Below, one piece after another: positions 1 through 7,204 of a stretch of 31,102 nucleotides of DNA. Below the pieces are notes generated by a model. The model did not search any database and was not told the DNA's origin. It saw only the letters and a program-made list of their open reading frames with translations. Origin of the DNA: an uncultured Fastidiosipila sp. (GTDB lineage Bacteria > Bacillota > Clostridia > Saccharofermentanales > Fastidiosipilaceae); assembly GCA_947253875.1 (NCBI GenBank), contig CAMYAM010000014.1, positions 1 to 31,102 on the forward strand, in the 5' to 3' direction. Position 1 is the stretch's first letter. Every line of letters starts with the position of its first letter. The translations under genes and the position numbers were made by a program.

Positions 1-16
1 CCCTTCCTCTCCGCCA
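1..16 (+). tRNA. 3' end of a tRNA, probably tRNA-Ser (cut by window edge)
   Basis: The first 16 bases read as the end of a tRNA: a T-stem 3' strand (CCCTT), a 7-nt acceptor strand (CCTCTCC), discriminator G and an encoded CCA. A CCTCTCC acceptor strand with G73 is typical of bacterial tRNA-Ser. The anticodon lies outside the window, so the identity is inferred. A plus-strand terminator follows directly. A tRNA 3' end beside a phage is the classic tyrosine-integrase attachment site, so this probably marks one prophage boundary. The tmRNA 3' end is an alternative. Confidence 0.5.
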
Positions 17-20
17 GTTT

Positions 21-57
21 ACCCTGTAGCATCTGTAGTTACAGGGTTTTAAATTTT
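21..57 (+). terminator. Rho-independent terminator behind the tRNA
   Basis: ACCCTGTA (21-28) pairs perfectly with TACAGGGT (40-47) across an 11-nt loop, followed by TTTT-AAA-TTTT. The orientation fits termination of the plus-strand tRNA transcript. The hairpin could also stop minus-strand transcription leaving the accessory operon, but the T-tract is on the plus side. Confidence 0.6.
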
Positions 58-60
58 CAG

Positions 61-78
61 CGTACTAAAAACGTACTA
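61..78. repeat. Phased direct repeat CGTACTA, possible integrase arm sites
   Basis: CGTACTA occurs at 61-67 and again at 72-78, an 11-bp period (about one helical turn), in a gap between the tRNA terminator and the first phage gene. Short phased repeats beside an attachment core are typical arm-type binding sites for tyrosine integrases. That role is inferred; no integrase is in the window to match it to. Confidence 0.35.
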
Positions 79-80
79 TT

Positions 81-365
81 TTAAATAATCCTGTTCATCT
101 CTTCCATCTCTGCTATGAAATCTTTAACTTTAATTTTTTCCAAATCATCACCATCAATGATTCTGTAAGCAATATCCAAATCCAAAGCATCTTCTTCTGG
201 GTAGAACCAATCAATTATTGGATTGTAGTTAATAAGTTTGCCAAAATGCTCAACCATTCTGTATTTTCGCAAGACACAAACGGTTTCATCGAGTTTCAAC
301 TCTTCATCTTCGATTAATTCTTTAATCTCTTCAATCATGTCTGAATAATCATAACTAATTTTCAT
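81..365 (-). CDS. Acidic 94-aa protein, last gene of the left-end accessory operon
   Basis: I do not recognise a family. I chose the ATG at 365 because GAGGTG lies just upstream; a longer reading to 389 lacks such a site. The protein begins MKISYDYSDMIEEIKELIED and is rich in Asp/Glu, with a tryptophan/proline-containing centre (IIDWFYPEED). There is no signal peptide or membrane segment, so it should be cytosolic. It overlaps the stop of the HTH gene by 11 bp, so the two are translationally coupled. Its position at the end of an HTH-containing operon between the lysis genes and the attachment site makes it a candidate anti-host factor (for example an anti-CRISPR) or a toxin-antitoxin partner. 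That is guilt by association only. Confidence 0.75.
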   Translation of the reverse strand: MKISYDYSDMIEEIKELIEDEELKLDETVCVLRKYRMVEHFGKLINYNPIIDWFYPEEDALDLDIAYRIIDGDDLEKIKVKDFIAEMEEMNRII

Positions 366-567
366 CTTGCACCTCGAATAAGTCCTCAATCTTTACATCT
401 AGAATTCTAGCAACATCAGCAACTGAACCGAACTGTTTAAAGTCGATGAACTCTGATGTAGCTAAATCATGAATAGGCGAATAGCTTCTTTTCATTTTCT
501 CGGCAAGCCAGTTAATTGACTTGCCTTGCTTGTTTAATTCTATCAAAATTTTGTTTTTGTAATTCAT
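355..567 (-). CDS. Small HTH (XRE/Cro-like) DNA-binding protein, 70 aa
   Basis: The protein is one helix-turn-helix domain: MNYKNKILIELNKQGKSINW leads into a predicted HTH (residues ~16-36, LAEKMKRSYSPIHDL), and the end, ARILDVKIEDLFE, is the usual closing segment of XRE/Cro-C1 proteins. I prefer the ATG at 567 over a longer TTG start at 597, because the N-terminus then matches single-domain Cro-like regulators. The gene starts right after the stop of the 97-aa gene and overlaps the 94-aa gene downstream. It probably binds the 28-bp dyad in the operon promoter (915-942) and represses its own operon, as Aca proteins do in anti-CRISPR operons. It is too small for a CI-type repressor with a cleavage domain. 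Confidence 0.8.
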   Translation of the reverse strand: MNYKNKILIELNKQGKSINWLAEKMKRSYSPIHDLATSEFIDFKQFGSVADVARILDVKIEDLFEVQDEN

Positions 568-568
568 A

Positions 569-862
569 TTAATAAATCTTAACTCCATCTTTATCAACTA
601 ATGCAATATCAAATGTCTCAATGTTTGTTCTTGCTTCATAGTATGCATCTGCTAATTCATCACTATCCAAATCTTCATCTGCTTCAAACTCTGATACTAA
701 AACCTGAATTGTTTCTTGCTCTTTTGCTCTCTTAGCATTAAAAGCAGTTTCTGCCATATCGATTGCTTTTTCTTTTGATTCTGTAATTCCTTCAAATAAA
801 TCACATCCTAATACGTTCTCATTGTCTAAAATTTCTACTGCAAATACTTTTCTCATTTCCAT
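569..862 (-). CDS. Acidic 97-aa protein, first gene of the left-end accessory operon
   Basis: I do not recognise a family. The protein has 26 Asp/Glu against 10 Lys/Arg. A region around EFEADEDLDSDELADAYYE (residues ~57-76) is almost a run of acids, and such a surface could imitate nucleic acid. The N-terminus (MRKVFAVEILDNEN) and C-terminus (FDIALVDKDGVKIY) look like beta strands, so a small alpha/beta fold is likely. The start at 862 has AAAGG about 9 nt upstream; the in-frame ATG two codons later is also possible. It is the first gene after a perfect consensus promoter, so it should be well expressed in the lysogen, independently of the late genes. An anti-host or DNA-mimic role is speculative. 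Confidence 0.78.
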   Translation of the reverse strand: MEMRKVFAVEILDNENVLGCDLFEGITESKEKAIDMAETAFNAKRAKEQETIQVLVSEFEADEDLDSDELADAYYEARTNIETFDIALVDKDGVKIY

Positions 863-909
863 TTACCTGTACCTTTCTTTGTTAAGTCATTTCTTAACTT
901 TGTAATTAC

Positions 910-938
910 ATTATAACCTCAAGATTATATAATGTCAA
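910..938 (-). promoter_or_regulatory. Perfect sigma-A promoter of the left-end accessory operon
   Basis: Read on the minus strand, TTGACA (938-933) and TATAAT (915-910) are separated by exactly 17 bp, a full consensus match at both hexamers. Transcription would begin near position 903 and run into the 97-aa gene. Such strength suggests expression in the dormant prophage unless the overlapping operator is occupied. Confidence 0.9.
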
Positions 939-942
939 GGTT
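915..942. promoter_or_regulatory. 28-bp dyad operator overlapping the promoter
   Basis: AACCT (915-919) and AGGTT (938-942) flank a central palindrome ATTATATAAT (924-933), giving near-perfect two-fold symmetry that covers the spacer and the -35 hexamer. A dimeric repressor bound here would block RNA polymerase. The HTH protein encoded in the same operon is the obvious candidate. A second perfect palindrome, AATTGTAAACAATT (955-968), lies just upstream and could be an additional site. Confidence 0.6.
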
Positions 943-996
943 ATTTATTAGTATAATTGTAAACAATTTTAGAACACAGTTCGCACGATTTTAAAC

Positions 997-1032
997 GCAA
1001 AAAATGCCCTTAACCAGTTAAGGCTAAGGGCA
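997..1032 (-). terminator. Terminator of the late operon, after holin
   Basis: On the minus strand, TGCCCTTA and TAAGGGCA (1032-1025 and 1012-1005) form an 8-bp stem with a 12-nt loop, followed by TTTTTT. It lies 20 bp past the holin stop codon and separates the late genes from the independently promoted accessory operon. Confidence 0.85.
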
Positions 1033-1053
1033 AATAATAGTTATTATTAAATT

Positions 1054-1287
1054 TTAATCGTCTTTGTATCTTTTAGGCTTTGTAATAACGTAATTTTCAT
1101 CTTTAAAACTCTTATTACTAAATCCTAAAGAAACACCAAGAAACGCAGTGAATGCGTTTAAGATTGTAACGAACGTATCTGTATGAATCCAGTTCAGTTC
1201 ATGACCTACTACACCAACAAATACTGCAAATGCAGGCATTACTATTAGTACTATCCATTTCAAAATGTCATAAGTCTTATTAGTCAT
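1054..1287 (-). CDS. Holin
   Basis: This 77-aa protein has two hydrophobic segments (residues ~10-28, ILKWIVLIVMPAFAVFVGV, and ~38-57, TFVTILNAFTAFLGVSLGF) and a charged, lysine-rich tail ending KPKRYKDD. That is the class II holin layout. The sequence style matches the Dp-1/phage_holin families of Gram-positive phages, which form membrane lesions that release the endolysin. It is the last late gene, overlaps the upstream membrane/coiled-coil gene by 8 bp, and is followed by a terminator. The endolysin lies two genes upstream, the normal lysis-cassette arrangement. The exact holin family is uncertain. Confidence 0.85.
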   Translation of the reverse strand: MTNKTYDILKWIVLIVMPAFAVFVGVVGHELNWIHTDTFVTILNAFTAFLGVSLGFSNKSFKDENYVITKPKRYKDD

Positions 1288-1732
1288 TATTTTTACTCTC
1301 CTTTATTTTTCTCAAATAACTTGCTTCTTCTGGTAAGTTCATATATTCGTTGTATCCAGTACTGTCAATATGGTTTAATCCCATATCCTTATACTGCTTC
1401 ATTACCAATTCTACAGCTCTATCTATACCAGGAGTTCTGTATCCTTGGTCAAGTCCTTGATTAACTGCCAGTCTTAAATTGCAAGTTAATGAAGCGATAT
1501 CATTATCTGAATGGTCTTTTAAGATTAGTTCATGTTGTTCAAGTCGCTTTTCTATCATTTTAAAACGTTCCTCATGGTCATCTAGCAACTTTAGCGTATG
1601 TTCTTGAACTTCATTAGCATTGTTTAACATATCTTTTACTGGATTATATAACCCTTGCATAAATTTAATTATTGCTGTTAATGCTCCTATTGCTGAACCT
1701 ATCCAAATAATCCATTGCATCCATTCTGGCAT
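1280..1732 (-). CDS. Membrane-anchored coiled-coil protein of the lysis cassette, 150 aa
   Basis: Residues ~7-25 (WIIWIGSAIGALTAIIKFM) form one N-terminal membrane helix. Residues ~40-75 have heptad character (QEHTLKLLDDHEERFKMIEK), so they are probably coiled coil. The remainder (DQGYRTPGIDRAVELVMKQY) is soluble. The start has a strong GGGGG ribosome site. The gene sits between endolysin and holin and overlaps the holin by 8 bp. Proteins with this plan are common beside holins in Firmicutes prophages, broadly like XhlA, and may tune or inhibit the holin or anchor to tail or membrane. No enzymatic motif is visible. Confidence 0.78.
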   Translation of the reverse strand: MPEWMQWIIWIGSAIGALTAIIKFMQGLYNPVKDMLNNANEVQEHTLKLLDDHEERFKMIEKRLEQHELILKDHSDNDIASLTCNLRLAVNQGLDQGYRTPGIDRAVELVMKQYKDMGLNHIDSTGYNEYMNLPEEASYLRKIKESKNND

Positions 1733-1752
1733 TAATTTTGCCCCCTAACTTA

Positions 1753-2559
1753 TCATTTACCGTATATCTTTTTGTTAACTTCTCTCTGAACTTCGTCGTA
1801 GCTATAACCTGCCTTTGCAAGCTTGTCTGCTCTTTGCAATCCATTCCCCCACAATCCCTGCAGTACTTCATCAGCGATTTGTGAAACTGATTTCTTCGGC
1901 TTTGGTGCTGGTGTAGGTTGTGCCTTTGAATTTTCTTCAACAATAAAAGCATTAATTCCTTTAGCTTTTAATTCTTTAAGATATTTCTCGGCATTGCTCT
2001 TTTCCTTAAATGCTCCTGCTTGAACTCGATATAGTTTGCCATCGCTTGCATCAGCTTTAATCAGCTTCTTGGCTTCTTCAGCTATATATCCAAACTTACT
2101 GGATAGATAAGGACCAGGGCAGGCAGTAGCATAATAGTAGTAATGTTTAAGCAATATTCCTCGCTTATCTCCTGTGTAAATTTCTCCTGGTATTTGATAA
2201 CGCTGAATGATGTCTGCAACTAGCTTAATAAGGCTCTGCATTGCTTTATCGGAAATTCTCCATTGTCCACCTACTTCGCAATTGGAAACTTCAATAGTGA
2301 TTGCCATTTGGTCAGGGTCATCTCCGCCAGTTGTCCAAGCTCGATTCTCTTCATCTACATAACAGGCAATTCGTCCGTCGTTGCCAATTCCATAATTCGC
2401 ACTAACCTGTCTTGAGCCTGACAAGAAGAACTTATGCAAGCTCTCAATACTGTTAATTCCTGCGTTGTGATGGATTACGATATGTCTAATTTGTTGTGTT
2501 CGTTTGCCTGAGTGACTAGGCACTGGCAAATATTTGTTTGTTAGTTTTGAATAACTCAT
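1753..2559 (-). CDS. Endolysin: N-acetylmuramoyl-L-alanine amidase with SPOR and CW_7 domains
   Basis: The protein (268 aa) has three parts. Residues ~22-155 are an Amidase_2 (PGRP-like zinc amidase) domain, with H30 in IRHIVIHHNAG and H139/C147 in KHYYYYATACPG as the likely zinc ligands. It cuts the bond between N-acetylmuramic acid and L-alanine. Residues ~174-208 (LYRVQAGAFKEKSNAEKYL) are a SPOR domain, which generally binds denuded glycan strands. After a Pro-rich linker, residues ~225-264 (ADEVLQGLWGNGLQRADKL) are a single CW_7 (Cpl-7) wall-binding repeat. There is no signal peptide, so release depends on the holin. SPOR and CW_7 together give two different wall-targeting modes in one lysin. 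Confidence 0.95.
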   Translation of the reverse strand: MSYSKLTNKYLPVPSHSGKRTQQIRHIVIHHNAGINSIESLHKFFLSGSRQVSANYGIGNDGRIACYVDEENRAWTTGGDDPDQMAITIEVSNCEVGGQWRISDKAMQSLIKLVADIIQRYQIPGEIYTGDKRGILLKHYYYYATACPGPYLSSKFGYIAEEAKKLIKADASDGKLYRVQAGAFKEKSNAEKYLKELKAKGINAFIVEENSKAQPTPAPKPKKSVSQIADEVLQGLWGNGLQRADKLAKAGYSYDEVQREVNKKIYGK

Positions 2560-2571
2560 GTGTTTGTTCTC

Positions 2572-4425
2572 CTATATATTAATAGCAATACCTTTTACGA
2601 AATATGGATTCGTTACATCTATGTATTTTGTCTTAGTTGGATTGTCCCGATTAAAATGAATATCACCGTTTTCCCTTATATAAAACATTTTAGGAACCCA
2701 CCCATCTCTAGGATTAGTAGCGTCAAGATAAACTTTCTTTTTCAAGGGTCTAGGTAAATCTAGTTTTGCTAGTGGAATACCAGCATTCACACGTTGCATA
2801 AGTCCATCGTCATTTGAAGCAAATACAATATCGTAAAAAAGTATGTTATTTAATAAAACCCATTGTATTGATTCAATATTGTTAAAAATTTTAAATGAAA
2901 ACGTCCCACTTCCTTGAAATATTTTTAATTCATATTTTGTAAAAAACTGGTCTGCATGATAACCGTCAAGTTTGTCAGCGTTTAAACCTGAGCCCGAACC
3001 TGTATCTTTTTCGCTTAATAGTCTATATTGGTTCTGTGTTTTTCGGTCTGTAGTCAAAACAACATCAGCATTAATTATTGCTGAATTACCCATATTTCCT
3101 TGAACAATTTTAATGTCGTCGGTTGTCAGAACTCCCGCAAGACCACGGTTTTTGGAATTAAGAGCTATACCCTTAGCATATAGACGTGCTACATCTGGTA
3201 TAGCCCCGCCAATATCTAACTTTTCTGTTGTTACATATTTTTTAGAAATTTCTTCTCTTAGTTTTGTATCATCATAAGAAATAGTATTTTCCTCAATTGT
3301 GATGTTGTCGCCTGCTGTTAGCTTAGGTTGGTAATCTTCAAAACAGTCATTCATAAACACAGTTAACTTGTCGGCTAATTTGCCTTTCGAATAAACCGTA
3401 TATGGTGCTGATTCTCCACTTGTTCCTTCAACCTTAACTATTCCTGCTTTGTCAGCAGTTGCTTCAGGAATGACTCCCTGCATCGTCTTATCCCAACCGT
3501 TGAACTTAAATTCTCGTTCTTTTTCTGCGTTGACTCGTTTAGTTTCTTCATTAGCTCGATTAGCTTCTGCAGACTCCCTTGTAGATTCAGCAGTTGCACG
3601 CTTGGATTCCTCGCTAGCTCTTGACTGTTCTGCAGTAACTCTTTTGGCTTCTGCATCAGCTCTAGCTTGTTCAGCTTGAATAAACTTAGATTCTCTCGTT
3701 TTTTCTGCTGAGTCGTATTTGCTATTTCTTGCTGCTTCAGCCTGCTCATATCGACTGTTTCGCTTAGATTCGGCTTCTACTCTTAGCTTCTCGGCTTCAG
3801 CTCGATTAGTTTCTGCAGTATTTCTAGATTTTTCGGCTTGCTCCCTAGATGCTTCATTTCCTGCTCGAACATTCTCACGTCTAACTCTTAATTCTTCCGC
3901 TTCAACTCGTCTCGCTTCTTCCTTTTCGGCTTTAGATTTCATCTCGTTGACCTTTTCGGTCATTTCTTCGCTCCAAGCGTCAAGCTTTTCTTGGGTCTCT
4001 TTGCTCCAAGTTTCGGTGTCTTTTTTGAAATCTTCCCAAGTGTTGACTATTCCAGATTCCTGCACTACTTCATCGTTAACTGAACGCTCTATCTCAAACT
4101 TGAATTTCGGACTAGTCAAGATTTTAGCACCGTCTTTTAATAGCAACTGCACGATGCATAAACCACGTCTTGCATCTTCTTGAGGTTGCATGATGTAGGA
4201 ATAAGAGTTTGGAGCTTTAAAAGTCGCTTTGTTAACAAATAGGCTTTTGTCTTCCGTATATATCATGATTTCAGCAGTCATTCCAGATAGATTTTCGATA
4301 TCAAGGATTTCAAAATTAAGCTCGATAGAATGCTCATCGCTCGTGAAAACTCTGTATGTAGTTCGACCATAGCCTAGATTCACATTCTGCATCTCAACAA
4401 AGAAATTCAATGTTTTAATTGCCAT
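2572..4425 (-). CDS. BppU-family upper baseplate / receptor-binding tail protein
   Basis: Residues 1-~125 match the N-terminal BppU domain of lactococcal-type baseplates (strand-rich, ending FKFEIERSVNDEVV). Residues ~128-308 are a long alpha-helical shaft of repeated AExxRxx heptads with 4-residue inserts (RYEQ, KYDS, KFIQ) that locally give 11-residue repeats. After it come ATADKAGIVKVEGTSG and later GLNADKLDGYHADQFF (~residues 480-495), short motifs common in trimeric tail fibres. The C-terminal ~120 residues should hold the host-binding head. The whole gene follows a terminator that separates it from the upstream tail genes, so expression relative to the tail may be reduced. Host-range function is inferred from position and architecture. 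Confidence 0.88.
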   Translation of the reverse strand: MAIKTLNFFVEMQNVNLGYGRTTYRVFTSDEHSIELNFEILDIENLSGMTAEIMIYTEDKSLFVNKATFKAPNSYSYIMQPQEDARRGLCIVQLLLKDGAKILTSPKFKFEIERSVNDEVVQESGIVNTWEDFKKDTETWSKETQEKLDAWSEEMTEKVNEMKSKAEKEEARRVEAEELRVRRENVRAGNEASREQAEKSRNTAETNRAEAEKLRVEAESKRNSRYEQAEAARNSKYDSAEKTRESKFIQAEQARADAEAKRVTAEQSRASEESKRATAESTRESAEANRANEETKRVNAEKEREFKFNGWDKTMQGVIPEATADKAGIVKVEGTSGESAPYTVYSKGKLADKLTVFMNDCFEDYQPKLTAGDNITIEENTISYDDTKLREEISKKYVTTEKLDIGGAIPDVARLYAKGIALNSKNRGLAGVLTTDDIKIVQGNMGNSAIINADVVLTTDRKTQNQYRLLSEKDTGSGSGLNADKLDGYHADQFFTKYELKIFQGSGTFSFKIFNNIESIQWVLLNNILFYDIVFASNDDGLMQRVNAGIPLAKLDLPRPLKKKVYLDATNPRDGWVPKMFYIRENGDIHFNRDNPTKTKYIDVTNPYFVKGIAINI

Positions 4426-4461
4426 GTTTTCAACTCCTGTTTTCTTTTTTTTAATTGCATT

Positions 4462-4487
4462 AAAAAAGCGACTTTAATAAGTCGCTT
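4462..4487 (-). terminator. Terminator between the tail operon and the BppU gene
   Basis: AAGCGACTT pairs with AAGTCGCTT (4466-4474 / 4479-4487) around a 4-nt loop, followed on the minus strand by TTTTTT. It lies 9 bp past the stop of the 204-aa tail gene, inside what would otherwise be one continuous tail-lysis operon. I see no clear promoter before the BppU gene, so readthrough or antitermination is needed. Confidence 0.8.
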
Positions 4488-4495
4488 AGTGTTGA

Positions 4496-5110
4496 TTAGA
4501 TTTGTTTCCAACCTTGAGGATAATCTGTTGGCGAATACACGTTGTTATCAATAAGACTCTCAAATGTCTTATTTCTCCATTTAACTTTATCGCCTTTCTT
4601 ATAAGCATCATGCATTCCAGACGGTTGTTTAAAGTCTTGAGCGACAACATCTCCTAAATCTTTGGTTGATTTTGCTTCAATAAATAGGCTCGGAGTTTTG
4701 GACGGTCTCCAGTCCTGCTGCTTGTTGTGGGTTGTGATGACCTTGAAGATGACACCATTGTCTGTTACGAACGTGCCAGCTTCTAGATGGTCGCCGACTT
4801 TAATCTTGTCCCAATCTCTAAACGTGCCAGCAAGCTCCTCGTATTTCTCCTGCCAGCTTTTAATTTCTTCATCTTTCTTAACTATTACTTGCTTTTGTTC
4901 CTCAATCGTTTCATCTTTAGTTTGAATTTCGGCATATGCTTTTTTTAACGGTTCATTTTCCTTTTCATCGAACTTTGCTAAAAGCTTATTCAAAACGTCT
5001 TTGAAGTCTTTTAGTTCGTCATCTTCCATGTTTGCGTATCGTCCGCTTGGCAAAGCTCCATTAATTAAAATCTCGCCATCTGATTGATATTTAATTGTTA
5101 TTGTTCTCAT
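4496..5110 (-). CDS. Tail accessory protein with coiled coil and C-terminal carbohydrate-binding module
   Basis: The protein is 204 aa. Residues ~45-95 (KDEEIKSWQEKYEELAG and preceding sequence) form a coiled coil. Residues ~165-204 (AYKKGDKVKWRNKTFESLID then YSPTDYPQGWKQI) resemble a CBM5/12 (ChtBD3-type) sugar-binding module, with aromatic residues in the usual places. It probably decorates the baseplate and binds cell-wall or surface polysaccharide. It lies between Tal and BppU and has a good AGGAG site. A terminator follows. The exact partner on the baseplate is unknown. Confidence 0.78.
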   Translation of the reverse strand: MRTITIKYQSDGEILINGALPSGRYANMEDDELKDFKDVLNKLLAKFDEKENEPLKKAYAEIQTKDETIEEQKQVIVKKDEEIKSWQEKYEELAGTFRDWDKIKVGDHLEAGTFVTDNGVIFKVITTHNKQQDWRPSKTPSLFIEAKSTKDLGDVVAQDFKQPSGMHDAYKKGDKVKWRNKTFESLIDNNVYSPTDYPQGWKQI

Positions 5111-5122
5111 TGTTTAATTCTC

Positions 5123-7204
5123 CTATCTCATCTCCATTGCAATCCAATTGACTGTAACACTGTTTGACCTGTTCCAATTGTTCTTCACGTGAACTCTAAA
5201 CCCTGACCGTGATATTGCTGATGTACCTACTGGGAAAAGTTCAGGCGAACCATTATTCACTGAAACCACTACTACTGGCAAACTACTAAAATTAAAACCG
5301 TAAGTGATATCAACATAAGATGATCCACCAGCAGGAATGTTGTCCACTGTTGTTTGTCCTGCTAGGTTGTACGGGACTGGCACGTTATAACCATTAACTA
5401 TTCTGTAGAAATCTGTATGCAGAACTGCTCGGTTCTGCCTATCATTAAAAGTTAAATAATCTCTAGAGTAATCGCCTTGTCGATTAGATTTTCCTAAGCG
5501 AAGCGAATCAGCTCCTGAACCTTCAATGATGTAGGCATCTCGACCATCTCCAACATAGTTTGAAATGTTCAAAATCTCATCGCTACCTCGCATAATGAAG
5601 TACTGACCGTGTCGCATGACGTTAGAACGTCCAGATTGAGTTGTTTTAATCGTTCCATTTCTTAAATCGTAGTAGGAGTTATCACCCTGCAATACTCCAG
5701 AATTGATTGATTCAGCTCTTAAGTTAACAACATTAATCTTGCTTGCGTCAATTGTTCCAGATGTTATTTTATTAGCAGTAATTCCGTCTGCAAGAATGAA
5801 ATCTGTGTTAAATTGTCCCTCATACGTCCATGCCATGGTGTAGTAGCCGTTAACACCAGTACTTGAGAAACCTAATCCGTTCTTATTCCATTGCCATACT
5901 TTTCTTGCAGTTTTTTCATCATTACTATCAGCAAGAATTAAAATTCTGTCAGGGTAGATTCTTACATATCCACCAATACCATCTTTGATTAAATCTGATG
6001 ATCTTTTTTTAATCTCTTCAAATAGTTGCTCTTTTGTCTTTTCATTTTCTCTAATAATTTTCTTATCAACATTCTCATTGATGCGTTCCGCTACTTGATT
6101 CATATTATTTTCTTGAGCTTCAACACTTTTAGAGATTTTATCCAATTGTTGTTTTTGATGACTTTTAATCTCATCTCCTAATTTTATTGTTACATTTTTA
6201 GGGTTAAGCAAATTAATTTGCCTTTCATATATTCTAGTTTTATAAGCTATGTCCAAGTCTTTTCTTATTACTGATACTATATCTCCTAGTTCTGTATCTC
6301 CTACATCTAATACTTGAGCTGAATAAGAAACAATAGGTCTGCTTATATCAATTAATTTCTGATAGGTAGCATTTAAAAGCTCTCTTTTATCTTCTATTTC
6401 ATTGAACTCTACAATTGAGACTCTAGGCTTACCATTAGATAGTCCAAACTTTTTTGTCATTTCTGGAATTTCAACATAATTTTGGCCATTTGGTTTATCA
6501 GTAGGATCTCCTTTTGATTTTTGCCATACAATATCTTCAAAGGTTATCTTTCTGCCAAATCCACCGTTTTCAAGTTCTTCACCTTTGCCTCTTCCTATCA
6601 GTGCAGTAAATATATTGTCTCTTGATTCAGCTTTTTCAACATTTAACAAATTAGAACCATGATAAAATCTTTTACCTCGATCCTCACCTATAGAATCAAA
6701 TACATCTATATATCTTCCCGTAATTTTATTTCCATCAAATACAACTCTAAATTTGTATTCAATAGAGGTATTCTCGGCAAGTTTCTTAAGTGCTTCAATT
6801 CTTGTAAGATAATAGAAATTGCCAGTTAGTTTTTTACCTGTCTTTTTTAACCCTATTTGCCATCTACTGCCTTCAAGTATCCTAGATACAATACTAAAAA
6901 CATATTCATTATTTGGTCTAAGATCTTTTACTATTCCATCAGAAGTTAACTCATCAAATGCATATTCAGTAGCAATTATTTGCCATTTTTTTGATTGCAC
7001 TTTTAATTGTTGTATTTTATAAAATTCTATTAGATTGCTTTCACTCTTATGAGCAATAAACCAAGCTCTATCATCAGGTTTTTCTAAGCTAGTAGTATTT
7101 AGAGCAGCCGGGCTATTAATTGATTCTGTTCTATAAGCTTCTACTACCTTATCTTCTTTAATAATTTGAATTAATTCTTCATCTTTATCGAATAAATAAA
7201 ACAT
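5123..7204 (-). CDS. Tail-associated protein (Tal), prophage endopeptidase-tail type, with lectin-like C-terminus
   Basis: This 693-aa protein follows Dit, with its ATG overlapping the Dit stop by one base. Residues 1-~350 match the tail spike hub of the prophage endopeptidase tail family (gp27-like hub; for example ESRDNIFTALIGRGKG and VDVGDTELGDIV-type turns). Residues ~355-400 are a coiled coil. Residues ~455-520 (GITANKITSGTIDASKINV) are the repeat common in phage minor structural proteins. The end (~625-693: VDITYGFNFSSLPVVVVSVN ... VTVNWIAMEMR) looks like an H-type lectin fold. It closes the tail tip, opens for DNA passage and may bind host sugars. No peptidase catalytic set is obvious. 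Confidence 0.88.
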   Translation of the reverse strand: MFYLFDKDEELIQIIKEDKVVEAYRTESINSPAALNTTSLEKPDDRAWFIAHKSESNLIEFYKIQQLKVQSKKWQIIATEYAFDELTSDGIVKDLRPNNEYVFSIVSRILEGSRWQIGLKKTGKKLTGNFYYLTRIEALKKLAENTSIEYKFRVVFDGNKITGRYIDVFDSIGEDRGKRFYHGSNLLNVEKAESRDNIFTALIGRGKGEELENGGFGRKITFEDIVWQKSKGDPTDKPNGQNYVEIPEMTKKFGLSNGKPRVSIVEFNEIEDKRELLNATYQKLIDISRPIVSYSAQVLDVGDTELGDIVSVIRKDLDIAYKTRIYERQINLLNPKNVTIKLGDEIKSHQKQQLDKISKSVEAQENNMNQVAERINENVDKKIIRENEKTKEQLFEEIKKRSSDLIKDGIGGYVRIYPDRILILADSNDEKTARKVWQWNKNGLGFSSTGVNGYYTMAWTYEGQFNTDFILADGITANKITSGTIDASKINVVNLRAESINSGVLQGDNSYYDLRNGTIKTTQSGRSNVMRHGQYFIMRGSDEILNISNYVGDGRDAYIIEGSGADSLRLGKSNRQGDYSRDYLTFNDRQNRAVLHTDFYRIVNGYNVPVPYNLAGQTTVDNIPAGGSSYVDITYGFNFSSLPVVVVSVNNGSPELFPVGTSAISRSGFRVHVKNNWNRSNSVTVNWIAMEMR

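Noticed and set aside
3719..4183. Plus-strand open frame opposite the BppU coiled coil
   Set aside because: Its Ser/Ala/Leu repeats are the mirror of the AExxR repeats on the other strand; no start signal.
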